Source of the DNA: Bimuria novae-zelandiae CBS 107.79
Taxonomy: Eukaryota > Ascomycota > Dothideomycetes > Pleosporales > Didymosphaeriaceae
Assembly (NCBI GenBank): GCA_010015655.1
Contig: ML976684.1
Location: 661,130-725,129 of the forward strand
Length of the DNA: 64,000 nucleotides
Direction of reading: 5' to 3'
Shown here: piece after piece, positions 43,189 through 55,569 of the stretch
How the letters are laid out: each line of letters begins with the position of its first letter
Position numbering within the stretch: position 1 is the first letter of the stretch
Position numbers and translations under genes: made by a program
The notes under the pieces: model-generated
The model's input: only the letters and a program-made list of their open reading frames with translations
What the model was told of the DNA's origin: nothing
The model's database searches: none

Positions 43189-45626
43189 TTACAGTTCCAT
43201 GTTCTCCACTTCTGTGCTCTCGTCGCTGCCCACATCCTGAGACAATGGGAGAGCGCCACCGAACAGTTCCAGTTCGCTCGAGTCTAACGTGCCGACGAAA
43301 GCGCGATCCACAAACGTCAGCCACGTCTTGTTCGTGCCCTTCTTGTGTTTGTTTCCTTTCTTGCCCTTCTTTCCCTTCCCGTTCCCTTGAACGTCTATTT
43401 CCTCATCCTCATCGGGCTCCTCTTCCTCTTCATCCTCCTCAATCTCTTCCTCGTTATAAAGTTTAGCTTTCGATCCCTTATAATTCTTCCCTATCCGCCT
43501 CGCCAGGTCAACGAAGCTCCGGACGGTGAGATCCTTAAGCTTGTACTTCGGATCAGTCTTAGTATCGTACTCCACCTCAAACTTGAACTTCTTCGGATGC
43601 GGTTTAAGATGCGGTTTCTTGCCCTGGTGTTTCCCATGTTTTCCCTCTTTCCAGCCCTTCTGCCCAATCTCTCCGTACTCGCCGACTCCCAGCCCGTAAA
43701 ATGCGCGCGTAGCGTTCTCACCAGCCGTTTCCATCTCTTCCACAAAATCATTATTAATCCGCGTAAGATTGGCAAAGTACTGCGTGTACGAAGTGAAAGT
43801 AAGCGTTTGCGGACTGTATGCCGGGCCCGGTGGACTGCTCTTGCTCGGGCCCTTGGGAACCTTGAACTTGTATTTCTTGGGCTTCTTCAACGCTTGTTTT
43901 TCGGTGTGTCTGTGCTTTCTCTTCAAGATGGATTTGAGGTTACGCAGGTATGTCTCGTCATCGGAGAAATCGGAGAAATCGGAGAAATCGTCATCTAGGT
44001 ATGTGTCGTGGTTAGAGAGCTTATGCTCCATGGCCAATTTTTGAATGAGGGAGTTGCTGAAAGTCTCTTGTTTGGACACAGGCGAGACCGGGAGGTGTTC
44101 CAAGCCAGTGATGTTGTATTCGAAGACGCGGATGGTAGGGAAATAGTTTGGGACAACGGAAGGTGCGACGAGAGAAACGCTGTAGCGTTCTGCGTAGGGG
44201 CCGCCGATCTTGTCGAGAAAGGACTTCTTCTTGCCGTCTTTTGGTTTCTTCTTGGATTTCGAAAAGACTAAAAGAGTCTTTTCCCATAGGGAGAGGGGTT
44301 GGCCTTCGTCTACTTCATCAACGTATTCCGCGAGAGATTGCTGTTTCTTCTTCTTTGAAGGAAGTGAAGGCAGCTTTGACCACCACAACCTCAACTCGAC
44401 CAAATAGTCGGACGCAGACGCTGCCGTGACCTCTCCATCTTGCAACAAAGCACGTTCTTGTCCTTCCGTCTTGAGCATAACGCTGTCGGCCTTCATAAGC
44501 CCCTTTTTTGCACTCTTTTTGATGTGATGGAAGTCCTGCAGCATGAAATGGTCGATGTTCATATGCCCAAATAGTGATCCAACGATCACGTCCCGGTACT
44601 GTTTCTGCCAAAGCGCATATTTCTGCCAGCACGTCTCGTCCCAGCTCTCCTTGCTATCTACGCGTGCAGGCGGCACGTGTCCGATCAGGATGGCAGACAT
44701 ACCGCGGTCGCGCATGATCTGCAGCTGGACGCGCAGCCACTCGAATTGTTCGTAGCCAGGCTCGTTCTTGTTCGCGCATCCATCGACGCCGGAGTTGGAA
44801 CTGAAAAAGTATCTGGTCCACACGTCAGCTTCTGCCCGTTGTCTGCTCCTTAAGGGAATCCTCACAGCGTATTCAAACTGACGACGGCCAGCTTCCCCGG
44901 GATAACCTCCACCGAGAACCAGCCACCCTGCTGAAACTGATGTGTCTGCGCCTCAGGAATGAAGCCACTCCAGAGATGCGCATACTTCATCGTCCACTTA
45001 TTCGGTCCCTCCAGGAGGATATTATGCGGCATGATGTCGTTGTTTCCAAAAGTTGGCACAATAGGTATCTTGAAAGCCTTCGTAGGGTCCCGCTCATGCT
45101 GGCCGCTGCCAAAGACCTCGGTCAACTTCTGCACCATGAACTCGTTCAGTTCTATGACCTCGTTCTGCGTGCGCGGAAGCTTCTCGTCGTTGTCGTGTCT
45201 CGCCGAATCGCCCGTCCACACGACAAAATCGATATCGTCGGCGATGTTGTGCTTGATCCAGTCCATGGTCGCGTTGACGAGCGAGACAGGCGAATCGCAG
45301 GCCGACGTTTCGGCGCCGTAGTAGCCGGCGGGGCCATGTTTGCGGTGGCAGGCAGCGATCTCTTCGGTGCTCGAGTACGTCTTGAAGTGGGGATCTGGGT
45401 GGAAGTCTATACATTCACTGTTATCAGCCTGAAATCGTACCCTGCGGGGGATAAGGAAGGTGCGGGACTTGCCGGTTATGTGGAGGAAGCGACCTCTCAG
45501 CGGGCGGCTCTTGCCAGACTCTCCAATGGCGCTTGCAGGCGCTGGCTGCAGCTGGAGCGATGCGTCCAGACCGCTGGAACACGACGCGAGCAGCACCCAA
45601 AGCAACGCACTCGACGGGCGTACCAT
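43189..45626 (-). CDS. PPN1: Endopolyphosphatase (vacuolar, PPN1-type)
   Basis: Minus-strand exons 45626-45473, 45406-44866 and 44812-43189 give 772 residues. Intron 1 (66 bp, 45472-45407) has a GC-AG boundary (GCAAGT donor). It is a multiple of three with no stop, so a naive translation reads through it. Removing it restores HITDFHPDPHF, the first metallophosphatase motif. Further metal-binding motifs are VVWTGDSARHD, TFGNND, LIGHVPPA and GSLFGHMNIDHF. The N-terminus (SSALLWVLLASCSSG) is a signal anchor. Endopolyphosphatases cleave long inorganic polyphosphate in the vacuole and are matured there. The C-terminal third is lysine-rich, with an acidic run (EEIEEDEEEEEPDEDEE) and a DFSDFSDFSDD repeat that is unlikely to be structured. 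Intron 2 is 53 bp, GT-AG. Core assignment is secure. Confidence 0.93.
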
Positions 45627-46667
45627 GGTTTTCTACGGGGAGTTTTTCGCGCTCAGAGGCATACGAAGGTGGTGTTGTAGGTTACTAGAAGACATCGAAC
45701 ACTGTGATGGTCAGTGGTGGTGTCCACGGGTCCTTCTGTGGCTGTACATGGGCGTGTCTGCAGGCAACGTGCTTAGGAGCGGCAGGGGGATTGGTGGGTG
45801 CGTCATACCCCAGGGGAAATCCACGGTTGGACTCCACCTCCCCGGTTGGTCGTGAATCCCATCCGCGTGATGCTCACCTAAGAACATCATTCACACCCAC
45901 TCTGAAGCATGCCAGCGAGTCAAACAGCACGCAAGCCAGTCATCGTAGTCATCCCAGTTGTAGCAATCTAGTCAGCTTTGCTGATTTTGCTCACGAGCCC
46001 ATCTCAGCTTCTTTCAAACGAAACAAAATCCAGCAGCATCCTCACACCCGCCTCGTCGTCGCAGGATCGGCCCGTTGTGGGTCGGATCGTGTGACTTGGC
46101 AAATGACGCTTTCCTCGGTCCGGACAAGGCCGACCAGTGTACCATTACTTGGCACCGTGGAATAACCACACACCCACAAAATCTTTGCGCAGACTTCAGA
46201 TGGTACAGCTTGTTCAGAATGCCCATTTCATCTAGCAACATCTGCCGCCCATCTACTGCGTCTGCTCCAGACCAACCCCGAAATATGTGCTATCAATGAG
46301 GCAGCGAAGCCCAGCCTACAGACAAATATGATGCCACGGCGACGATGCGAAATCTGCATCTAGCCAGAAGATGATGCCTTGGCCCGCCCATGAGAAACCG
46401 TCCGTAAATGCTCATCAAGTAACCTGACCCAGTGCTGCTGTTGATGCCGCCAACGGTTGCGCCTGAGAAATGACATGAAGTCCCCACTGGCGAAAGACGA
46501 GTATGCAGAAAAGAACAAAAGTGAACCCAAAACCTACGCCAACAATGTGCAAATCCTAGACGCCTACGCTATGCCAAATGGTTTAATCATGGTTGATGCT
46601 TCCGTAAGCCTGCCCTCTAATTTTTATGTGTTTGTGTGATATCCCGAAGAAACGTGCCTCGTGTCGT
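45627..46667. other. Intergenic: PPN1 promoter and CHD1 3' flank
   Basis: 1041 bp between two minus-strand genes. Several short open frames on both strands (for example 45704-46165, 46014-46241) lack starts, domains or splice logic that I can support. I see no RNA gene. Confidence 0.5.
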
Positions 46668-49600
46668 TCAAGCTCCGTTGGGCTGGCCGTTGGGCTGGCC
46701 GTTGGACTGGCCGTTGGACTGGCCGTTGGACTGGCCGTCCTGTGCGGTGCTCGGCTGTTTGACGCCCGACTCGGACGACACCATCTTCTTGTACATGCTC
46801 TGGACATTTTCCACCGTCGCGTCGGGGCGCGGCCAGTAGTTGCCAACAGTGTATTTCCTGCTGCCAGTTAGTACCCATTACGTGCTGCCATGTTCGAACT
46901 ACCTACCAGAGTTCTTCCCCACGTGACGGGTTGGTCCGCATATGAGTGTTAATGTGGTTGCCGACAGCGATCAGCTCCTTCTTGAGAAGCTTGACTAGTT
47001 TCACCTTGTCGGGGTAGTTTTTCGGCGTTGCCTTCTTCAGGCGGCCAAGGTTGTCATGCACCGGTTTGAGAGCCCTCTCCATTTCTGGATCAGTCTTCCT
47101 TTCCTTGGTTTTGTGAGAAGGTGAGTCTATACCGCGTGACGCGCCGTTGTGCCCATTCACATGGCTGTGCGAAGAGTGACGCTCCTCTGGAAGACGGGGC
47201 CTTCCGTCCGAGTGTCGAGGCCGATCGTCTCGAGAGCGCGACTTTTCAACATCGCCACTGACCTTCCGGCGGATTTCAGGTGTATTGGAGTGCTGTGGAC
47301 GGCGATCCACGCTTCCACGATCTTTGCGGTCTCTGTCTGATGGCCGATACTGATCACTCTGACGATGCCTATGATCCGGAGTCCCCTTGTCACGCTGGCG
47401 GCTCTCTGGTCGCTCAGAATGACGATTCTCGCTAATGCTGACACGATGAGGAGGCTTCTCAGACTCGCGCGATATACCTTTGCGCATCTGACCGGATGGC
47501 GCGGGGCTAGCGGAAACACTCGAAGCTTTCTCTATGCGACGCGCGGCATTGAGATGCTTCTTGTTGTTGCGATGATGATTCTCCATGAGACGCTTCGCCT
47601 TGTCGTCACCACTCTTATCCTTCAAGACTGTGAGCAGATAGTTTGCACGACGGACAAGGTGGACCGCGCCCGGCGACTTGGCGTTCTTTTCTTCCTTCTT
47701 GTTTCGCTCCTCTTTCTTGTCGACCCGATTCTCCTCGAGGAAGAACTTCTCCTTCAAGCCGAGGTCCGGATCGTCCCGAATAGGTACCCACGCACCGTAT
47801 CCGTGGCGGTCGATCCCAATCATGAGCATTCCGTCTTCCCGGGCACCCCAAGGGCAAGAGTAGCTGGCCGGTTTGATGGCGTCGGGGATGCGGAAGCTGC
47901 GCCAATCCGGACCGGTGGCAATGGCTTCTTTGAGGACGCGCATCTCAAGAGGACGGTCGAGGATGGTTTCAGCGTTGATCTTCTTGACGCCCTCGTGATC
48001 GAATAGCACAGCTTTCTTATCCTTCTTAGTGAGTTGCTTGTTGTCGCCGTCTTTCTTCTTCAGGTCATTTCGTTGCTTCTCCACCTCTTCCTTTGCCTTG
48101 ACAATGACTTGATCCAGGGCTGCTTTGACAACATCCACATCGCGCCCGAGTAGTCTCGCGTCCCGCATCATTTCCTCGCTGCGTTCCTCGAAAGAGCCAT
48201 AACGGTAGCAGGCGTGCACGAGTCTGCGGATCTCGTTGGTCACCATAGGACGCTTTGGGTCACTGTTCGGGTTCTCATCCTCAGACACATCGCTTCCAGG
48301 CATGACTTCCCTTGCACGTCTTTTGGCTGCTCGCTGCTCACGCTCACCTGGCGTAGTGTGTGCTTTGCGCTTCCTGGGTGCGCTCTCTTCGAGCAGCTTC
48401 TGCGTCTCTTCATCGTCCTTGCGCTGTTGAATTTCGGCTTTCACAGCATCGAGCTCATCCTTCGGAATGATATCGTCCCATTCCAGGTCAATCTTGACGT
48501 CTGTATATTCAAACGCTTTGAGGAACTCTTCACCGCCGTCAGAGGTCAAACCTCCCACTTGCTCTGTCTTATGCTCTTCAGCGTTCTCAAGCAGAGCATC
48601 AATATCGAGCTCTTCAAGCTTCTTTTGGTTACCAGACTGCTCGAACATTTTCTGACCACGGCGTTTGAGGATGTTGTTGATGTCGTCGGCTGAGTTTGGT
48701 TCTGCTGCTGCGCGGTTCATCTTATCGCTGAGCTCTTTTTGCTGGCGATCTGTAACACCGCGTTGGATGGTGATGAACTCGAGCATACGCTTATTGCGAG
48801 CACGTTCCAGGATCTCCTCCTCGATGGTGTCCTTGGACACCAAACGATAGACAGTGACGGGCTTTTGTTGACCAATACGATGAGCTCTAGCCATGGCTTG
48901 GAGATCTGCTTGGGGGTTCCAATCAGAGTCAAAGAGCACCACAGTATCAGCTGTCATCAGGTTAATACCAAGACCACCAGCACGGGTAGACAGGAGGAAG
49001 CAATAATCTTCACTGCCAGCAGCATTGAAGTGATCGATGGCGATCTTACGCTCGCTTGAAGGGACAGTGCCGTCCAGTCGCTGGAATTGGTAGTTCCTCA
49101 GTCGCATATAGTCAGTGAGGATATCCAGCATGTGTACCATCTGACTAAAGATGAGCACTCGGTGACCGTCGGCTTTGAGCTTTGTCAACAGACGATCGAG
49201 AAGCATCATCTTCCCACTAGTCGTGACAACCGTTTTCAGGGTTTCCTCTTTCGTGGAGCCTTCTCGCAAAAACTTGGCTTCGGCGTTAGGGAACAGCAAG
49301 GCATGGTTGCTAGCCTTCTTGAGCTCCATCACGATGTTGAGCAAAGACTGCTTCTGACCTTGGCCACCCTCGTTGAGAGCCTCGTAGTTACGAGTGAGGA
49401 TGTTCTTGTAGTACTCTAGTTGGATATCGGACAATTCAACACGCAAAATCTTTTCTGACTTGGGCGGAAGATCATTCTCAACCTTCTCCTTTGTACGTCG
49501 GATCATGTAAGGTTGGATAGCAGCGCTGAGCTCTGCAAGTTTGATGCTCGCATCCTCGGACGCAAGATCCACATTCTCGTCGAAAGTGACTTTGCCAGGC

Positions 49601-51776
49601 ATCAAGAAGTCCATCAATGCCGAGAGTTCGCCGAGAGTGTTTTGGATTGGCGTTCCCGTGATCAAGAGACGGCTAGGCGCGGAGAACTGCTTTAGCTTTT
49701 CGTAAAGCTGAGATTCACGATTCTTTAATCGATGGGCCTCATCAACGGCCAAAAATTGCCATTTGATACTCGAAAGGAACTGCCAGTCCAAAAGAACGTA
49801 CTCGTACGTCGTCACTAGCACATTGAACTTGATCTTTCGTGGGTTGCCGTCGACCAGAAGTTCGTGATCCTGGATGATCCTTCGTGCTTCACTGCCGCCT
49901 GTGTAGATGACGTAGTTGATGTCCGGAGTCCAGTTATTGAAAGTGTCGGCCCACGCTGGCATGGTCGACAAGGGAACGACGCAAAGGAAAGGCCCTTGTT
50001 GTCGCCGGTCGTGTTTGAGCCAGTTCATGAACGACACAGTCTGAACAGTCTTGCCCAATCCCATTTCATCAGCCAGGATGACATTTGTGCCTCGAACCCA
50101 GTTGTGCGCCAGGAAGTTGAGGCCATGAAGTTGGAAGGAGCGAAGTTTTCCGTACTGAATGTAATCCGGTTGTTCCTCCAGAGGCTTGAACTTTCTCCGG
50201 GTCTGCGGATTGCTTTCTTTGGGATCGGAGACAGGTCGGTTGGTTTGGCGGTCAAGAAATCGATCGATTTCAACCTGTGCGAGTTCGCTTACTACAGAAG
50301 CCACCTCCCAAGTACAGTTCTCGTAGGTCAAACCCTTCCCTACATCATGGTTAGCTAATCTCAAAAGGGACAACGACAACTGCACTCACACTTAACGTAG
50401 TACTCAGTTTCTTCGTCACCTTCGCGCGAGCCTATTACGCGCTCGACGACATGAAAGTCAAGTAGACTCTCGCGCTGCGCTTCGCGCGCGACCATGTGCT
50501 GTTCGAACTCTTCGGGGTCTATCTTTTTGCGAGCATGAATATGCATGTCGGGCATGACGATGTTCTTGAAGTAATTATCCAGCTTGCGCCATCCTTTACA
50601 AGAGGCCACTGTGCTGTGTTCCTCCCATGTAGAGTGATAATGAGCTTTGTCTTGCCACTTGATCTGAGGTAACCGGTTAGCATGGTCGGTGACCATTAGG
50701 CGTAATGGAGGTATGTACCAAATACTCGAAGTCCTTCTTCTGAACAGAGTACGGGTCCAGTTCTGTGAGAAGGTTAGCAAGAATAGCGTCACGAATGTCT
50801 TAGCACATACCAATGTCCGGCTTCGGCCGGTGGTCCAGAACTTTGTCGATAGTAGGCCCCGTTTCCTCGGCGGTGGCAGCCCAGTAATTGGGCGTCATGT
50901 CATCTTCCTCTTCCTCGAAGGAGTCTTCTCCATCTTCGTTGTAGTTCGTTACAGCTTTGTTGCGCCGTTGTGAGAAACGGACCTCCGCATGTGACGGCGA
51001 TAATTGACCCTCTGCCACAAGCTTCCGCCGCTGCCGCTCCTTCTTGCTTGGGATGTTGCGCCGGGCCCCGACAAAGCCGTCGGATTCGTCGGAGTCTGTA
51101 TCGGCAGAGCGGTAGACAGGTGTGGGTTGCTTGGAGGCTACCACAGGACGTCAGCTGTGATGGAATCTGGATGTTGGGGTGTGTTATAGTACCTTTGCGA
51201 GAGGTGGTCTTCTGGCGCTTACGTGGCACATCAGAGCCAGAGCCATCATCTTCATCACTGCTATCGACCTAGACTACGTTAGACAGAGGTGTAGGACCAG
51301 AGAGGGGTACCAACAATGCGGCGGGTCGGTCGTGCTCGGCCCTAGGCTACGGTCAGCTGGAAATCCTTATGCAGATTGAGGCTACGTACGCTCCGACGCA
51401 GACCATAAAGCTCCGGGTTCATAGCAATATCGTCCTCCGCACTGGCTTTTCGCTTGCTCGGTCGGCTGGAAGCTTGCGATGTCGAGCTACGCGCGCGGCG
51501 TCGATCCTCCTCAGGCGGTGGGCTGTCGGAGCCGAAGTCGCTATCTGCCTCACCCTCTGCGTCCTCTGAAGACTCTGCATCAACTTCCATCTGCTCATCC
51601 TCGTGGTATTCCTCCCCATCAGCGTCGGCATCTTCGTCTTCGTCGGACGATGCGGCGGCAGCCTCCTTGGTCTCGGAGGGCGCGTCCTCGCTAGGTAATG
51701 AAGGAGCGTCAGGTATGGCGGTATCTAACACGACCGGCGAGGAGTGCCCGTTCGTATATGGGACCGAGTCGGCCAT
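46668..51776 (-). CDS. CHD1: CHD1-type ATP-dependent chromatin remodeller
   Basis: Eight minus-strand exons: 51776-51390, 51341-51315, 51268-51193, 51137-50811, 50762-50719, 50663-50390, 50339-46907 and 46857-46668. Introns are 46-55 bp with GT-AG ends, and phases are exact over 4758 nt, giving 1585 residues. The N-terminus is acidic. Tandem chromodomains follow (IKWQDKAHYHSTWEE, about 288-302; YYVKWKGLTYENCTWE, about 376-391), spliced together across introns 5 and 6. The Snf2 ATPase shows LADEMGLGKTVQT, AVDEAHRLKN and MARAHRIGQQ. The C-terminus carries a DNA-binding region, an RS/RD-rich basic segment and a DUF4208-like end (MERALKPVHDNLGRLKK to ELWKYTVGNYWP) completed by the last exon. CHD1 spaces nucleosomes over transcribed genes. 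The final residues are an (NGQS/NGQP)5 repeat. It is divergent from RLI1. Confidence 0.95.
46675..46734. repeat. 12-bp tandem repeat (x5) encoding the CHD1 C-terminal GQSN/GQPN tail
   Basis: Five direct copies of CCGTTGG(G/A)CTGG, in frame with CHD1 on the opposite strand, just before its stop codon. Two variants differ by a single transition that changes Ser to Pro. Confidence 0.9.
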
Positions 51777-52669
51777 GGTGGAGGGTACGACGATGGACGC
51801 GGCTGGAAGGATAGTCAGCGTGACAATTCAATGAGCAAACGTCGGACGAGCAAGCTGATGGATGCGTTGTGTAGAGCAGAGTTACGCGACTCAAAGTACG
51901 CAACAATCAAAGAAAAAGATGTAACAACAAGCGGGCAATCCGGCTTGATGATGGGGGGGACGCGGTCGATGGAAATGTGCGCGCAAGGCAGCGTGCGACT
52001 TCGGACCAGGCCCAGCGCCCTCAGAGGGGAATAGATGGGCTGGGGAAGGTCGGGAACAACGCGGGGCACCAGGTAACGGCGGTATCGAGTGCATAACGGC
52101 GACCGGTAGATGGGGGAGGGCGGCGCGAGATGGACATGTGCGGATGCGAAGATGGAGTTGAGACGACGGGTTTGCCAACGCGCAGAGAAAGATGAGCAGA
52201 CGAGAGGGTGGGAGACTTACCGTCCATGGTAGTACCCCAGGTAGGAGATTTCGACTTTGTGTCGGAACGGCGTGGTGGTGGTCGGGCACAAGTAGGTATG
52301 CACTTGTGTGAGATGTCCAGGTCGTGGGCAGGCCAAGTGCCTCACATCAGCTTTCTGAGCTAGTCCCGATTGGGACAGACCAATCAACGTGAGGGCTACT
52401 GCGATTACTTGTTCTTGAGTGAAGGTGTCTGCATTCTACGCCTGTTGCCACTGTTCTTCTGTACCGCAGTCCTTCGATACGAGCCGCCGGTTCTGGCGGT
52501 AGCTTGGTGAGTAGTCTTTACGCGCCCACCGCCGTGCGTTCTGCTCACGCTATGTGCACAGTCAAGTACTCTCTCACAAGCCACTGTAAATAGTGACCAT
52601 TGCCCCGCAATATTTACGTCGCTCTCTACGACCCCTCCACGCCCGCATACCGTCACCACATCCGCAGCC
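51777..52669. other. Divergent promoter region CHD1/RLI1
   Basis: 893 bp between two divergent start codons. The small open frames inside (51891-52289 reverse, 52405-52686 reverse, 51744-52034) are not supported. No classical TATA box is evident near either start. Confidence 0.5.
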
Positions 52670-54695
52670 ATGTCGGACAGGCTCACGCGGTACGCCTTTT
52701 GATTCTACCTTTTAGTTCAATTTCACTAACGTCTCTCAGTATTGCGATTGTCAGCAACGACAAGGCAAGTGCTGCCCCGCGGTTGACATTGAAATTTCGG
52801 TCTAACATGCAGTGTGCGCGAACAGTGCAAGCCAAAGGTTAGCCACCGCCAAACAGAAGGTGCTAGCACACACTCACACGAATGTAGAAATGCAGGCAGG
52901 AGTGCAAGAAATCATGCCCCGTGGTGCGCACCGGCAAGCTATGCATCGAAGTCGACTCCAGCTCCAAGATCGCCTTCATCTCCGAACGACTGTGCATAGG
53001 ATGTGGTATCTGCCCTAAGAAGTGCCCGTTCGACGCCATCAACATCATCAACTTGCCCACGAACCTCGAGACGCAAGTGACGCACCGATACTCCGCGAAC
53101 AGCTTCAAGCTGCACAGGCTGCCTATGCCCCGGCCGGGCCAGGTGCTGGGGTTGGTCGGCACAAACGGTATTGGCAAGAGTACGGCGCTGAAGATTCTGA
53201 GCGGAAAGCTCAAGCCCAATCTCGGCCGCTATGACAACCCGCCGGACTGGGAAGAGATCTTGAAGTACTTCCGTGGTTCAGAACTGCAGAACTACTTCAC
53301 CAAAATCCTGGAGGACGATCTCAAGGCCATCGTCAAGCCGCAGTATGTCGATCAGATCCCCAAGGCAATCCGGGGACCGGACAAGTCGGTTGGCAAGCTC
53401 ATCGAGAGCCGTTCCCAGAACAACAATCTTCAGGAGATCACCGACGTTCTTGGTGAGTCGCGGAACAAAGGACAGACACTCCTTAGAACTGACATGGGAT
53501 AGAGCTAAAGCATGTCTACGACCGTGACGTTACGCTGCTTTCTGGCGGAGAACTACAGCGCTTTGCCATTGGCACCGTCTGCGTTCAAAAGGCAGATGTG
53601 TACATGTTCGACGAGCCGTCTTCTTTCCTCGATGTCAAGCAGCGTCTCGCCGCCGCCCGTATGATTCGCAGCCTGCTCCGCCCTGACGACTATGTCATTG
53701 TAGTCGAGCACGATTTGTCCGTCCTGGACTATCTCTCCGACTTCATCTGCGTCCTCTATGGCAAGCCTGCTGTCTACGGCGTGGTTACCCTCCCACAATC
53801 TGTGCGTGAAGGCATCAACATCTTCCTCGATGGTAACATCCCCACCGAAAACCTACGTTTCCGTGAAGAGTCTCTACAGTTCCGTATTGCTGAGGCTGGC
53901 GATGAGTTCCTTACGGACAAGTCGAATGCCTACGGCTACCCCAAGATGTCCAAGACCTTGGGTGACTTCCACCTGAACGTAGAAGCAGGCCAGTTCACCG
54001 ACTCCGAGATTATTGTCATGATGGGTGAGAACGGTACCGGAAAGACCACTTTCTGTAAGATGCTTGCCGGCGCTCTGCAGCCCGATAACGGCAAGAAGAT
54101 TCCGCCCATGAACATTTCCATGAAGCCCCAGAAGATCACGCCCAAGTTCACCGGAACGGTCCGCCAACTCTTTTTCAAGAAGATCAAGGCCGCCTTCCTG
54201 TCGCCTCAGTTCCAAACCGACGTGTACAAGCCCCTCAAGATGGACGACTTTATCGACCAGGAAGTGCAGAACCTCTCTGGTGGTGAGTTGCAGCGTGTCG
54301 CCATTGTTCTTGCCCTGGGCATGCCTGCCGACATCTATCTCATCGACGAGCCCTCTGCGTACCTGGACTCGGAGCAGCGTATCGTCGCCGCCCGTGTCAT
54401 CAAGCGCTTCATCATGCACGCCAAGAAGACGGCCTTTGTCGTCGAGCACGATTTCATCATGGCCACCTACCTCGCGGATCGCGTCATCGTCTTCGACGGC
54501 CAGCCTGCCGTTGAGTCCCGCGCCAACACGCCAGAGTCTCTGCTTAGCGGCTGCAACAAGTTCCTCAAGAACCTCGACGTCACGTTCCGTCGCGACCCGA
54601 ACAGCTACCGCCCGCGCATCAACAAGTTCAACTCGCAGCTGGACCAGGAGCAGAAGCTTAACGGCAATTACTTCTTCTTAGAAGACGAGGCTTGA
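52670..54695 (+). CDS. RLI1: ABCE1/Rli1 ribosome-recycling ATPase
   Basis: Five exons: 52670-52689, 52740-52764, 52826-52837 (a 12-nt micro-exon), 52888-53452 and 53503-54695, totalling 604 residues, the normal length for ABCE1. Intron 2 has a GC-AG boundary (GCAAGT donor). The micro-exon TGCAAGCCAAAG encodes CKPK and supplies the first cysteine of the N-terminal Fe-S cluster ([15 protein letters not shown]). The second cluster is [15 protein letters not shown]1 has [21 protein letters not shown] and [15 protein letters not shown]2 has [21 protein letters not shown] and [12 protein letters not shown]. Rli1 splits post-termination 80S ribosomes and works with eIF3 in initiation; it is cytosolic/nuclear and essential in all eukaryotes tested. 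It is divergent from CHD1. Confidence 0.96.
52826..52837 (+). other. RLI1: 12-nt micro-exon (exon 3) of RLI1
   Basis: Flanked by a GC-AG intron (52765-52825) and a GT-AG intron (52838-52887). Using the earlier AG at 52811-52812 would give CARTVQAK and destroy the invariant Fe-S motif, so the internal acceptor AACAG is chosen on protein conservation. Confidence 0.85.
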
Positions 54696-55569
54696 AGAGG
54701 TTGAGGGCTACAGGAACGAGAAGCCTCCCCAGCGCCGCCCCTCGGGGCATGCAACGCGTCGGCGTGGGCGGGTGACGAAAGGAGGCAATAAGAAGCGCGG
54801 GTTGAGGGCGCGACTGCCGAGTCTGTTGGACGAGGAGGGCGCGTCCGACGAAGAAGACGACGAAGATGATGACGAGGCGCAGCGGTCGTCCTCCTGCGCT
54901 ATGTCTTGGTCACCACCCGAGTGTGATGATTTGACGAGGTGGTTGTGTAGCATAGTGTGGGTCAAGTTAGGGGATCGCTGCCAGGCCGCGTAGGTCTTTG
55001 GTGAACCATGTAGCATGCTTGGGCGTGCTAAAAAAAGTATTTGTTTAGACGCCTTTGCTGTCGTCCTGTTATCTGGTAGTCGGTTATCTAGCGGCATAAT
55101 ACGATTAACATCTGTTGCTCACCACACTTGTCCTGCCCCTCACTAAGTGTTCTACATACAAGCTTGACCTGGAATACACAGCGTCCACAAAATAGGAGGA
55201 CATGTAGCATTATTATGAGAGCTTCGTCCGAGCGCACGACTACACTATATTGTATCACTGGGCATGTATGACTCTTAAAGATGCCGTAGAATTCAGCAAA
55301 CAGTCTGCCTGCACGTTGGACTCTCACAGCCGTGCCCAAATACGAATAGATATCCAATAGATAGATCTGTTCTATATCTCCAAGTAGATAAAAGAAGAAA
55401 AAATGCAGTATGCAGTAGTCTTATGCACCCAACGCCAATGCTCCCCAATGCGCTAAATGCACGCGGTCATAACCCATGACCGTAACAAGAACCCGTACAA
55501 TCCGTCTTCTATACATCTCCATGCCCATCGTACCGTATAAAGAAACATCCATCTCTAGGATATGCAATT
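54696..55569. other. Convergent 3' region of RLI1 and MCH1-like gene
   Basis: 874 bp. An open frame at 54772-54993 (73 codons, acidic) and its reverse partners show no family features and lie within the probable RLI1 3' UTR. No other feature is seen. Confidence 0.5.

Noticed and set aside
47365..48006. 213-codon + strand open frame inside CHD1 (and others such as 49864-50358, 49087-49419)
   Set aside because: These lie fully antisense to well-supported CHD1 coding sequence, have no domain, and arise from codon bias of the opposite strand.
52811..52837. Alternative RLI1 exon 3 starting after the AG at 52812
   Set aside because: It would encode CARTVQAK and break the invariant Fe-S cysteine motif, and its 25-nt length would disturb the frame.
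54772..54993. 73-codon acidic open frame downstream of RLI1
   Set aside because: It sits in the probable 3' UTR, shows no signal, domain or homologue, and has competing frames on the other strand.
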